From: Nereocystis luetkeana
Taxonomy: Eukaryota; Sar; Phaeophyceae; Laminariales; Laminariaceae
Reading direction: 5' to 3'
DNA length: 64,000 nt
Assembly (NCBI GenBank): GCA_031213475.1
Contig: JARUPZ010000010.1
Span: forward strand, 5,930,776 to 5,994,775
A model generated the notes under the pieces. The model was not told the DNA's origin and did no database searches. It saw nothing but the letters and a program-made list of their open reading frames with translations. Both the position numbers and the translations under genes were made by a program. Position 1 is the stretch's first letter. The number at the start of each line of letters is the position of its first letter. This document shows positions 37,101 to 48,312 of the stretch, one piece after another.

Positions 37101-40100
37101 GGAAAAGGAATTAGAATGGGAATGCGTTTTTTCTACTGGTGAAAGTATTGACCCGTTCGCTGCTTGATTTCAGAGCTATTTTATTAATACGTTTTTTACA
37201 GTTGGTGAAATCATTAGCCCGTTCGCAACTAACTGCATCCACGTTTTTATTGACAGGAAAGGGACAAGCTGTGCTTGACTTCAGAGCTATTCACATTAAC
37301 AGCTGGATAAAAGCTTCGCAGTTGGTAAATTATCAAAAGAACCCCCAAAAAGTTACCAATCTGGGCAGAAATCCAATTTCGGTTGGACCTCCAAATTTAT
37401 GAATACACTCCTCCTCATATTTATGCCCAGAGCGGTATCGTGTCTGTGCTATTAATATACTAGTAGCAAACTCCAGAACGAAACGAGCCCGATGTTTTTG
37501 TTGACGAACCACGTGGATTTTTCACAGCTTTTTTTTAAAGGGTGTTGCACCTTCCTTGCAACGTGCACCCACGTTTTAGAGCCAGAACGCTTGGTCGTAG
37601 TATGCAATATTTCAATACCGTCGTAGAAGTGTTAATTGAGGTTACCGGAATGGATTCCTAATTTCGTCGTGCGCATGGATGGATGGATGGATGGATGGAT
37701 GGATGGATGGATGGATGGGTGGATGGATGGGTGGATGGGTGCATGGATGGATATATGATGTTCGTTCATTTTTTTTTTCTTCCTCTTCTCTTTCTGGGGC
37801 AGGGTGGACGACGAGCTGGACGCCATCTCCGGCCTCGAAAGCCCCTGCGGCGGCATCGAGGGGGGGGTGGCGGTCGTGTCGCGCATGCGTTCGTCCCCTC
37901 TGGCGGAGGCAGAGGGCACCGCCGACGTTTCGAGCTCTGGTCCGAAGAAGAAGCGATCGATGCCGGGGTCTGGGCTGGGGCTAGGGTTGGGGTCGGGCGG
38001 CGGGGGCGGCGGCGTAACGGCGGAAGGTTTCGCGCGGGGCGTGCACGACTCGTGGAGGGTGGGGAAGAAGGACTGTGATAACGGGTTCTTGCTCGTGGCC
38101 TCTCGCGAGGACAGAAGTTTCGCCATCTCCGTGGTGAGAGAGCGAACGGGCGATCGTATGCTCCGGTTGTGTTTGTTTCCCTTTTTTTTTGTCGTCTTTT
38201 GTCGTCTTTTTTGTCGGTCGGTCGGACGGTCGTTCGGTCGGACTGTCGTTCAATCGGACAGTCGTCCGGTCGTTCGTTCGGTTGGTCGGTCAGCCAATCG
38301 GTCGGTCCGTAAGCCGGTCGACCAATAGGAGGGGCGCGATGGTAGTTACCAGAAGTGGTTCCACCCGAACTGCCCCCAGGTGTGTTGTGCCGCCAAAGCG
38401 CCGAAAGTCATTTTAGCAGTAAAAATCAGGGGGACATGTACAGTCAGCCGTGAGCCGGCCCCTCCCCGGCTACCCGCCATATTGTGGAACGCGAGTTGTG
38501 TTTTGAGTAGTGCACGACATTGATAATATGCAGATATTTCTGTAGACAGGGGAAACACTGGCGTTGAACAGTCTGGTCCGTTTTTCCAGCAGGAAACATA
38601 CTGCTACACCTCTGCCTACCCTTCGGAAGATACTGGGGGACCCACGAATAGATTGGCGGGAAAACCAGGCCCATTGTCACTTGAATCCCCTTTTCGCCCT
38701 CCCCCCTCCCCCCCCCTCCTCCCCCTCGTGCTCCCCTCGCCTCCTTCGACCCTGCTTCTTGTCGGATTGTCGAAAACGCGATTACCCCCCCCCCCACAAA
38801 AAAATCAGGGCAAGGGTCTCGAGCGATACCTCGCCCCTAAGGACCGAAACGCCGCTCTGAACGCTATGAAACCCCTGCTCCGAAAGGGAGACTGGGACGC
38901 GGCCGTCCTGATGGCGCTGGAAGAGATATCCACACGCATCCGGAGCAACCTTACCGGCGGAGACAAGAGCTCGGGGGTGGCAGCGCCGACGCCCGTGCCT
39001 GGCGGGAGGTGGGACGAGTTCAAGCAGCGGCTGATGGGGGGGGGAGAGGGTCGAGGTGGTGGCGGCGGTGGTGGCGGTGGCGGCGGCGGAGGAGGAGGTG
39101 GCTTATTTGGGGGCATGAATTTTGGGGGAGGCTTTTTCGAAGGTTGGCCGGAGGTGTCGCCGGCGGCGTCGGCACTGCTGGCCATGTCCTTGCTTTGGGG
39201 TGGAGCGCTGGCGCGTGCCTCTGCGCAGAGGCGGCGGTACAGCGGGTTTGAGGCCAAGCTCGCCGGGATCGAGGCGCAAAGGTGTGTCTCCCCCCGCCCC
39301 CCTCCCCCCGACGAATGCCCTCCTGACAAATACCGTGTTTTGGTTCGTCTTATTTCGCTGAGGGCTCTCTCGCCCAGCGACGAGTCCCGCCTTGCCGTGC
39401 GTCTCACCAGGCTGAGAGCGAAGCTGGGAGCAGCGTGCGGTTGGATTGGTTCACCCCCCCCGACAATATATGAAAACATTTAACGAGCGCCCAAGTGTTG
39501 GAGGTGTCTCAATTTGGAGTAGGGAACAGTGCTCCGCCTCGAAAGGGACGCGTGGTCAATGGTCAAATGGCTATGGCAAGCAACAAGTGGCAACCCCCCC
39601 TGCCCCCTCCCCCCCTTTGCAGAGCGATGGTATCGCTGGCTCCAGGCGGTTGGTCGGTCGGACAGAACGCGCTGGCCTCTAGAGGGTCCTGCCCGATCTG
39701 TCTCGATACCTTCTCGGCTCCGAAGCAGCAGCAGCAGCAGCAGCGAAAATTTGCGACTGGTGGGTACGGGTTAGGAGATGGCGTGGAGCTGACTGGCTCG
39801 GACGGACTGGCGGCGGCCACCTTGAAGTGCGGTCACGCCTTCTGCCAGAGGTGAGGGAAAGTCGCGACTGCAATTTGAGCATCAGTGCCGGGCGCAGCGG
39901 TGCCCTTTAACCCTTTTAGTACCGGAGTACCGTTTCGGGGACAAACTACTTGAAATTTGACTGGTTTGTCCCCAAAATGGGACTTCAGTCCTAAAAGGGT
40001 TAAGGCGGCATATGTACGCCCGGGGAGGGAGACAGGGGGGTGCGCGCCGCGCGCAGCGCAACGCCTTCAGCGACGCTGATTCGTATATTTTGTGGGTTCA

Positions 40101-41627
40101 CCCTTCTTTGCAGGGCACTCGTATTTTTTTCTTTTTTCTTTTTTCTTTTTCTTTTTCCGTCGCATTCTGTCTGGCCGCCCAAAATTTGGTGAAATGGTCC
40201 ATTCTTCACGACAAGAATCGTCTGCAACATCAAAGCGATGTCACCAAAGTATATTCCTGATACAAGGCGCACACACAATCCCTCGAACTGCCACTACTGC
40301 GCGTGTGCAAAAGCCCCCCTTTCAATGCACCCCCCCCCCTCCATCACCCCTCCATGCATGACAATGAGTACCCCCCTCCCCCCACTGCCTTCCCCCCCCC
40401 CCCCCCCCCTCTCCTTTTGCGTGTTCCTCCGTTTTTCTCCCGCACCGCACTACTCGGGGGGTAAAAACAGGTGTCTCTCTCGATGGCACGGCGGCGCCGA
40501 CGATGACACCGCCCCGACTACCGCTGGTAGCAGTCCTCACGCGCTCGGGACGCAGGTGGACGGCCGCGCTTGCCCCATCTGCGACGAGGCAACGCCCGCC
40601 CCCACGGACGCAAGGCTTACCGGCCACCATCACCATCACCGTGACCGCCGCCGCCGCCGCGCACCCCGCCCCAACCTCGACCCCAACGCCCCCCTTGGGA
40701 GGTCCCGCCGCCGCCGAAACGCCGGTTCGTTTGGGTTTAGATGGCCTGGCACGCGCAGGACTACGGGACCCGCGCCGACCAGTCACGGGGATAGCGGCGG
40801 CGGCGACGGCGGCGGTGGAAGAGCAGGCGGCTGGGGACCCTCGATGACGGAACAGAGTGTGCTGCCGCCGCCGCCGCCGCCGCCGCTGTCGCCCCCCCCC
40901 CCGCCGCCACCTTTGAATGCCGCTCATCCAGGTGGAACTCCTGGTGGGATTCCGCTTACCCCGGTCGGAGCGGGGCCTGCAGCGAGGTCGGGCTTGGCGG
41001 CGGCAGCGGCAGGAGGTGGTGGGAGGGCGGAGGCGGTGTTGCGGTCGTCTGCGGGGGAGGGGGGGGGGCGCGCGAGATCGGGCGCGGAGGGAGGCCGCGT
41101 TTCGACTGGCGTCCCTGGGGTCTCAGTACCCCAAGTGTTTGGACGACCGGACCGTCAACAGGTATATACCCGGTATATCTTTCGCAGTGGTTGTTTTCAT
41201 TTTCGTTTCCGTTTCCGTTTCCGTTTCCGTTTTTTTTTTTTTGTCTCCTTTGCCTGCCTCTTCCTGCCTGCTGGCAATCGCAGTATTAGCAGACCAAGCC
41301 GAGCAGGCGGGAGAGGGATTCGACGAGAACATAACCTTCTGGGGCGTTTCTCGGGTGGTTTTGGTTTTTTCGTTTGCCGTTCCGGCCCGATGTTGCGTGT
41401 TATGTTTTTGCAGGTGGCTCTCGAAGGACTACTCGTCTAGCTGGAGCCGAGACCCGTTGCTCGCGCTTAATCGCCCGCCCGAGATGGGAACCAACGGGGA
41501 CGGGACAGGGCTGAACAAAGGAAGCGGATGGGTTTCCAACACGTCCGGCGGAAGGGAGTACGGGGGCGGGGAGAGGCGGTCGTACGGAGGCGGGTCTTCC
41601 TCTACGGCTACTGGTGGGGGCTGGTAG
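34124..41627 (+). CDS. TPM-domain/RING-finger membrane protein, about 730 aa, seven exons
   Basis: Exons: 34124-34220, 36496-36655, 37803-38133, 38809-39281, 39623-39850, 40471-41161 and 41414-41627 (TAG). All introns are GT-AG with matching phases. Residues 1-30 form a signal peptide or anchor ([17 protein letters not shown]). Residues about 57-240 are a TPM (TLP18.3/Psb32/MOLO-1) domain, with [32 protein letters not shown] and [11 protein letters not shown] poly-Gly stretch and a transmembrane helix (about 311-330, [14 protein letters not shown]) follow. Next is a C3HC4 RING (about 376-466): [17 protein letters not shown]. The end is [16 protein letters not shown] and [13 protein letters not shown]. 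Bacterial TPM proteins also run signal-TPM-helix-GlyTrp tail, so the RING looks inserted into that plan. It is probably a membrane-bound ubiquitin ligase; substrate unknown. One base too many in the G10 run 41059-41068 breaks the frame. An in-frame ATG at 33995 is an alternative start. Confidence 0.82.
35345..35708 (-). mobile_element. tRNA-headed SINE, copy 2
   Basis: Inverted relative to copy 1. Read on the minus strand: head with TGGTTCAAGTGG and GGGTTCGAGCCCCAGG (a good B box), shared body, then a long A-rich tail (AAAAAAAAACAAAACAAAA). It lies in the first intron of the TPM-RING gene. Confidence 0.8.
36691..36716 (+). repeat. poly-G run
   Basis: An uninterrupted G run after GAGA in intron 2 of the TPM-RING gene. 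Confidence 0.8.
36910..37005. mobile_element. Palindromic TTAA-ended MITE, copy 2
   Basis: TTAACCCCTTTAGAACCGC is mirrored by GCGGTTTTAAAGGGGTTA, and GTCCCGTTTTGGGGACAAA by TTTGTCCCCAAAACGGGAC. Near-perfect hairpin in intron 2 of the TPM-RING gene. A decayed fragment with CCCAAAACGGAAGTGCGGT follows at 37045-37098. Confidence 0.8.
37674..37755 (+). repeat. (GGAT)n microsatellite
   Basis: About twenty GGAT units with GGGT interruptions, just upstream of exon 3 of the TPM-RING gene. The MDGW repeats in the open frame are artefacts. Confidence 0.9.
38206..38325 (+). repeat. GGTC/GGAC/GTTC tetranucleotide-like repeat
   Basis: GTCGGTCGGTCGGACGGTCG and related words continue for about 120 bases in intron 3 of the TPM-RING gene. 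Confidence 0.8.
39907..40003. mobile_element. Palindromic TTAA-ended MITE, copy 3
   Basis: Begins TTAACCCTTTTAGTACCG and ends CAGTCCTAAAAGGGTTAA, with TTAA exactly at both ends. The middle has GGGGACAAACTACTTG and GGTTTGTCCCC. Intron 5 of the TPM-RING gene. Confidence 0.8.
41199..41233 (+). repeat. (TTTCCG)n hexanucleotide repeat
   Basis: Five TTTCCG units followed by a T run, in the last intron of the TPM-RING gene. Confidence 0.85.
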
Positions 41628-41632
41628 CCAGC

Positions 41633-41850
41633 GAGAGTCTGATCGGTTTTCGTGCATCATTACTTGGAATGGATGTTCCCCGCTGGTTTTTATAGTTGTC
41701 CGTTGGGTTCTGTAGCCAGAGCTTAAGATTGGTTTTCACGTATCATTTCTTTGGAGCAGGATTCCTCCCCGTTCCGTTTGTAGATTGCCGTTGTTGGACT
41801 ATATATCCAGCGCTTGACTCGGTTTTCATGCATCAAGACTCGCCGCCGGT
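41633..41850 (+). repeat. Three diverged tandem repeats in the 3' flank of the TPM-RING gene
   Basis: Three units of about 70-90 bp each contain AGCCAG or ATCCAG, then TGATCGG/GATTGG/ACTCGG + TTTTC, CATC, CCCCG, and GTTGGRYT in the same order. They begin directly after the stop codon and may belong to its 3' UTR. Confidence 0.6.
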
Positions 41851-43914
41851 TCGTAGATACCCGTTGGATTATGGACACATACCAAGTACGTAACGTTTCC
41901 GTCTTTTTCAGCATTGGCTGACTTGCGCGACCCTACTAGTCTTGCCGAGCTGAGGCGGCGACCGTGCAGATTCAGCCGCTGCTGATATTTTCTCAGCGAC
42001 TTTATGATGACAGTGGCGAGAAAAGTACAGAAGCGGGTGTTGACGTATGTGTCTGGGTTTTTTTTTTTTTTCAGTTTGACTTCAAGGTGACATGTTTTTT
42101 TTTTCGGAGTGGATGGAAAAGGGGGGGGGGGGAGGGGTGTGCTCATTATCATGTATGACCGTAGTCGGAATGGGGGGGGAGGGGGGGGGGGATTAGTTCC
42201 ATCATTTATGGAGATAATCGACCGTGCTCGTGTACGGTGTGTACAGGGCGCAACCATGCTTCGCGCACGGGGCGGACGGTTGTACGTTGGTACTCACAAA
42301 TAGCGAGGTTGAGCGTATAGACTCTGGGGAAGCTTTGTACATGGTATTTTTTTTTTTTGTATTCGGTGGGCGAATGTAGTAGTTGTTTGGGCACAATGCC
42401 TTCAGGTGCTGCGATCGGACCGGTGCTGAGGGTGTTCGCCGGGAAGCACCCGCAGGAGATAACGGATGGGGGTGACTGTGGTATATACGTGGTGAAATGA
42501 ACGCCGAAAAGCCTGCGTGCACCGGTCTGGGGCATATGCCCCCAAAACTTGAAAAAATAACGAGCGTGTGTACATACTGAAGTGGTGGTCCCCGTATAGT
42601 GGCGGCTGAGTACGGTATAGTGCCGGCTCCCCGCTTATAGTGCCTTGTGAAATCACTTGGCACAGATGGGATTATCCCGTGGGATTATCCCGTGTGGCGG
42701 TGTGCTATTAATAGTGCCGGGTGCCGGTATTCTAGTGCCGGTACTGTTGGCTGGCGCATACATGCCGGCACTGCAGAGGGGCCACTACACTGTATGTGTA
42801 CGTGCTGGTGTAATATACCAGGTATATAGTGGTCTCGCTCTTCGCCGTGGACGCGCGCCAGGATAGGGCATGCATGCCTTTGCCTTACAGCACTGCATCA
42901 CTTTTTTCGCTCGCCGATTTTCTAAATTTGACGGGCCTCCTCAACTCGATATCATCGGAATATCATTCTTGTTTTTGAATAAAATTGAAAAATGGATGCC
43001 TACCGTAGGCAGGGGACACAGGAAGAAGAGAAAACGGAGTCACACTCGCCTCCCTGTCGGAATTGAAATAGACCCCGTAGCGGGGGGTCGGGAGTTTTGT
43101 CAGAAGTTAAATAGAACATGTTTTTTTCGGTCTTATTTCACTTGATTTTAATATTGTAGTAGTGTCCCCCCCCCCCCCCCTCCCGTCTGGGGCTCAAAAA
43201 ACATAAGTGGAGTGTCGATTTTGTTTTTTTTTGTCGTGTATCCGTGACCTAGGTTAAGGGTTTGGCCATCGGGTTGCACGCTCATTTTTTTCTCAAGTTT
43301 AGTGCTTGGGTTAGGTCGAGGGCTCCTCAAGTTGGTAGAGCCTCATAAAAAGTAAGGTGTACCCCTTTACCGTAGTAGGCGTCCGTGCTCTTCCTAGACA
43401 GCTATCTTTACGGGTGGGCATATGTAGTAAGAATCGTAACCTACGATGGACCCAAAAACCACATATTCCCCCTATGTTAACCTACTGTAGCGCAATTGGT
43501 TCTGATTTGTTCCCTCGTAGTGGTGCCACGAGCGGGGTATGATCGCCTACAGGGCCATATATCTGGTTCTGACTATTAAATAGTGTGTACCCTCGAGGTA
43601 GTGCCAAGGGCCGAGTTTCGAAGAGGCGTGTTTTGTTTTCATTTTTTCGTGAGCTGTTGTAGGGTGTACAGCAGTGCGGCAGCCGTAAATCCGCCATGTA
43701 TGGCAAATTTCTTCAGAAGCGTGCCCGAATAAAATGACACTGCTGTTCTTGTATTGGGGGAGGGGTTTCGTCACGAAGCTGGAAGGGATTCCCCCCCCCC
43801 CCCCCGATATCGTAGTGAGATTATTTCCGGCTTCGGCTGACGGCGGGCACCACCCGGACCCGGAAGTCTAACCGGCGGCACTGCTGTACAGTGGGTGATC
43901 GTGTGACGCCGGCT
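41851..43914. other. intergenic, no gene
   Basis: No supportable gene. G runs at 42120-42135 and 42170-42190 flank a partial copy of the CTACGGCCATGCATGA repeat. At 43404-43520, GTAAGAATCGTAACC with GGTTCTGATTTGTTCC looks like a decayed member of the MITE subfamily at 44411. Confidence 0.4.
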
Positions 43915-44160
43915 TGGAGAAAGAAACGCACCTCACCCGGGTACTGCGTTATTTGTGGGGTATCTGATCTATTGATTATAAGGTGGCGACCCTGGATGGC
44001 AACACCGGTCGAGCAGGGATTTTTCCAACCAACCATGGAGAAGGAAACGCACCTCACCCGGGTACTGCGTTATTGATGGGGTATCTGGTCTATTCATATT
44101 AGGGTCACGACCCTACATGGCAACACACTGGTCGAGCAGGGATTTTTCCAACCAACCATA
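43915..44160 (+). repeat. Tandem duplication, two units of about 125 bp
   Basis: GAAACGCACCTCACCCGGGT, ACTGCGTTATT, GGGGTATCTG, GGCAACAC and GTCGAGCAGGGATTTTTCCA occur twice in the same order (43921-44033 and 44042-44155). Similarity is high, so this is a fairly recent duplication. Confidence 0.85.
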
Positions 44161-44410
44161 AACTTTCCTTGCGACTGAATAGAGACCAGTAGGAGAATTT
44201 CGTTCGTCCACCTCACGTGTGTACACACGGATTCAGCTCGGTCAGAGAGGAGACGGGGCCACAACTATGAACACACGGGACCGCGAGGGGAGCGAGTTAC
44301 CACTGCCGTCCCCTGATTCTTTAAGGTCAGTTTCCTCCACGTGCGCGCCAAAGTACGCCTACCCAGTGTAGCAAACCCGTGCTACGATAGGGCGGACGGG
44401 GTACATCGTA

Positions 44411-44535
44411 GTAATACGGAGGGCCATAGTAATCAGAACCCCCCATACATATAAACACTTACCAGGTATATATTACAGTATTTTTACTACTGTACCAGGT
44501 AGGCGTTTTGGGTTTGATTACTATGTCCCCCGTAA
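44411..44535. mobile_element. MITE, CATAGTAATCAGAACC subfamily
   Basis: Left end GTAATACGGAGGGCCATAGT with AATCAGAACC, right end TTTGATTACTATGTCCCCCG. It carries TACCAGGTA twice (44460 and 44493), the first at the same internal place as in copy 3 at 19055. Confidence 0.65.
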
Positions 44536-44752
44536 GTGCACAATTCTGGCAGCCAAAAAAAAATATATTTCTCGACGGAGAGCTCTTCATATGAAAAGCT
44601 ACTCGATATCGTTGGAATACGGACCTGGTACGGCGTTGGCGAATTACTTGCTGGGAACTGTCATGGTATCCCCTCTTCCTTTGTTGCGGCATGATGATTC
44701 GTAGCAAGCGTCCCTCATCATACCGCTTTAATCCCGTTCGCCAATCAATGTA

Positions 44753-45580
44753 GTGTAGTCCTCGCTACTTTACTCCTCTGTCAGCTCAATCCTCGCCGCT
44801 TTTTTCCTTAGATCGAATCAAGTAAAGACACATAACGCGAATAATAGGCGGATACCTGGTACATACTGTTTTACATGTCGGCGCTTACTTATCTCCCGTT
44901 CCATTTTGGTTCCTCTTCATTGCCTTAATCCTCGGCCTTCTAGCCCTCGCCGCGGTTGAGTTCTCTCGATACTGTACTCAAACCCCTCGATTCCTTGGCT
45001 ATTGTACTCCTTGCTGCTTTTAATTTAATGTCTACCAGGTAATCCTCACAGCTTTTGTCATCGACCGAATGTAGTCAAACACACCACACAAAAGGCGGAT
45101 ATAACTCTCTGTCCAGGAGCGTACGTAATCACTAAAGTACCCAAAATCCAACTACTTTACCTACATACCCATTATAAAGACCTGGCAGGGGGGGGGTGGT
45201 ATACTAAAACCAAGTAAACAAAATAAAAAACAAGAAACTCTTTTCGCACATTCGTCCAGAAATCCCATTCACCCCCCCCCCCCCCCCCCGGTTTGTTTTT
45301 CACGACCGGACGTATGATTTTTTTTTGCGAGAGCGTGGTGTCGTTTTTTTGTTTTTCGTCGTGTGCACCCCGGCATTTCTTCTTCGCTACCTTTACGTAC
45401 AACAGTCCTCGCTACTTCTGGTGCTCGCCATAGTTTTTAGTCCCCGCTACTTTATCTCTGGTCTGGCTGCTTTAAATTCTTGCCACTCTCCCCCTCGCCG
45501 CGTTACTTCTCGCTGCGTTACTCACTCCTCGATCGAATGGCTCAGGCAAAAGACACACGACACGTCAAGGCGAACATAGC
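44753..45580 (+). repeat. Diverged tandem repeats with CCTCGCTACTTT and AGGCGGATA
   Basis: Three units each run from CCTCGCYRCTT-type sequence through ATCGAAT to AAGACACA or CAAACACA, ending AGGCGGATA or AGGCGAACATA (ends near 44853, 45102 and 45580). Unit lengths are unequal because of insertions, including C runs at 45273-45290. Confidence 0.5.
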
Positions 45581-46610
45581 GTTGCGTTCGTCAATACCAG
45601 GTAGGCATGCCGAGCGTGCGGTGATTTTCGCGCGCCAGCATTTACCCACAATGGGTACGGATAACCTCGGCCTATACAAAACTACATATCGCTCCATATC
45701 CTGTTGCAAGATCACACTTAGCATAAACAACCTGACGACATAATAGTGTACCAGGTACAATATAGCGAGGCGTTTGGTTGTCCCCCCGGGGTGTTCCCCA
45801 GCTATCACCCCCTCCCCCCCCCCCCCCCCCCGCCCCCTCCCCCCGAAGACGAGCTTTAAAATGCTACTGCACGTGCACCGGCACACGAGCGCTTACTTCA
45901 CACACTCACGCAATCATATATGCTTCGGTTGGCCGTGTGCGCCCACAATAATACCGCACCTCCTGCCCGTTGAGCGTTCGGCAAGGCAACACCGTCGAAA
46001 GCGCGTCTGGCGCGAGAAGGCCGGAAACCAACCCCCTTCTCCCCGAGTCATTGACAGCTTCTTCTCTCTGCGACTCCGGGGCGAGGAATCAACATCCCCG
46101 GACAGAACGCTCTGGGAAGTCTGACGCATGGTACGCACGGTTGAAGAGTTCACCTACTGCTCCTGAGGGTTTACCAACAACGTGAGGTGGGAGCTCTGCT
46201 TCTGGACTAGGGTAAGTCCCCACCCGAAAATCGATGACATCAAAATAAACGGAAATCAAATATGTGACCGGTATGTGCAAAAAAAGATACAACCCTGTAC
46301 GAAAAAAAAACCCAAGGGCTGCTATGAATACGGATGTAGCGAATGACAATGATGAGTGAAAAATAAATAGAACACACCGTAAGGTTAGGGTATTGTTGGG
46401 CTACTGGTAAATATATCAACGAAGTATTTTTTACGGGCCCAACTAAGGCCTGTAACACAAGTAGGTTGGCCCCCTCATCAGCTAGAAACGATTGATCCCC
46501 CCCCCCCTCCGTCTCGATATTGTAGATTGTAAGGATGCGAGCGTCTATGGTCATGCGACTACGGCCATGCATGACATGAGTGATATGAGCACCCCCCCCC
46601 CCCATCCACC

Positions 46611-46880
46611 GCCATCGATCCATTCGACGCTGCCATCCGTATGCAAGAAAGTACGCGACACGAGGTACCGAATCCCGCCTCACACGCGGTTCTTTCCGAA
46701 GTGGGATGCAGTTTATTTTCACCTTTCGCGCGACACGCCGAGAAACCTCCCGGCGCTTCGCCCTTGGCGCAACAGACAATATATACCTGGCCGGCGAAAA
46801 CCTCGACGTGCTCCGTTCCGGCACCGTAGGGATAAGAGGGTCTACGGTCATACGACTACAGCCACGCATGACATTGAGTT
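46611..46880 (+). repeat. Dispersed CTACGGCCATGCATGA repeat, copy 2
   Basis: Has CATCCGTATGCAAG, GAAACCTCCCGGCGCTTCGC, CCTGGCCGGCGAAAACC, GGCACCGTAGGGATAAGAGG and ends CGACTACAGCCACGCATGAC. A fragment with only the last 70 bases lies just upstream at 46523-46590. Confidence 0.75.
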
Positions 46881-47721
46881 CAACCCCCTCCCCCCTCCCC
46901 CCTCCCGCCTCCCGCTACCGTACGTAGCACGGTTGCTTCGTCTATACGCTTGATGCATAGTGCACCCACACGCAATTTTTTGCTCGGGGAAAAACGTGCT
47001 ATTGGCACGAAACATATCTCCAAAACAGAGCAAGCCTATATATGGGAGGCGCGAGCCTCGGAAATCAGAATGAGAGGGGCTACTAAAGCTACCGCGAAAT
47101 GTGGCCTTTCTTACCGGGGAGCCGTCTGCACTCACACGCGATGCCCAAGCTCACGACAACACAAACGCCCTAAATGGCCTCGTGCCGGCGTTAACGACTA
47201 GCTCAACAGGAAATAGCCGAGACACAGCGTACGAAACTAAGCTGGTTCGAAGGTTTTCAACGTTTTATGGCGTTTTGGTTTTGCTCATCACGAAAACGGC
47301 GACATTTCGCTTGCAGCGAGAACCCCCCCCCCCCCCCCCGCCCCTCATTTCACGCCCTTTTTCTCACAAGAGACCGCCCTTGCGTTGCATGTGATAGCGG
47401 GGGTACGGAGCCGGGTGGTGCGCACCCCCTGCGTGGGGGTGTTCACCACTCACCACCGAAACGGTTCTTGTGCAACCGAAAAACGTCCTGCTGTTTCTCG
47501 CTGAACCCACTGCTGACAGACAGACAGACAGACAGACAGCCAATCAGTCAGAGAGTAAGGACTAAGAACGATAGACCAACGAGCAACACAGACACGCTAA
47601 ACGTAGACCCGTGTTTCATCACGCTCAGCCCAACAGGTTCGAACAGGCCTGGATGGTGTGCGACCTGACCGAAAAAATCCTAAACGCCTGCCCCCTCCGA
47701 GACCTCTAAACTAATGCGACG

Positions 47722-47945
47722 GTGTCATTCACGTGCAAGAAAGTCCGCCTCACACGCAGGCCTTGGACGGTTGCAGCTCAACCTCCATGCGACTCGCCGG
47801 ACACCTCACGCTGCTACGCGCTTGGTGCAAGCAATGTGTGCCTGGTCGGTGAAAACCCGACGTGCTCCGTCTCGGCATTGTAGGGATGTGAGAGTCTATA
47901 GCCATACACCTACGGCCATTCATTAGAGAAACATGAGTACTCCCC
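47722..47945 (+). repeat. Dispersed CTACGGCCATGCATGA repeat, copy 3
   Basis: Has CATGCGACTCGCCGGACACC, GCGCTTGGTGCAAGCAATGT, GGTCGGTGAAAACCCGACGT, GGCATTGTAGGGATGTGAGA and ends ACCTACGGCCATTCATTAGA then ATGAGTAC. Confidence 0.8.
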
Positions 47946-48312
47946 TCCGAGACCTCGCCCCTCCCTCCACCCCCCCCCGTCGACAAAAACGAAAACTATC
48001 AACACGCATATCATACGTAGCCCTTCTCTTCATATTTTATTCCGGCGACGTTGTTGTGTTGGCTGTCCACGCTCTATCCCCTGGTTGCCCACCCTATATC
48101 CATCCCTAGCTGTCCAGATCCCATAGTCCTATCTGCCCATCCCATGCCCCTATCTGTCCATTCCATATATGAAGCTGTCCCTCCCACACCTCTGCCCATT
48201 CCGTGTCCCTGTCGGTCTTTCTTATCTCCTCCGTTGCCCATCCCATAACTCTCGCTGCATCCATATCCCTAGCTACCCATCCAATACCCGTGGCTGTCCG
48301 TCCCGTACCTCC

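Noticed and set aside
37679-37800. MDGW repeat frame reading into exon 3 of the RING gene
   Set aside because: GGAT microsatellite in the intron; a good acceptor at 37802 marks the true exon start.
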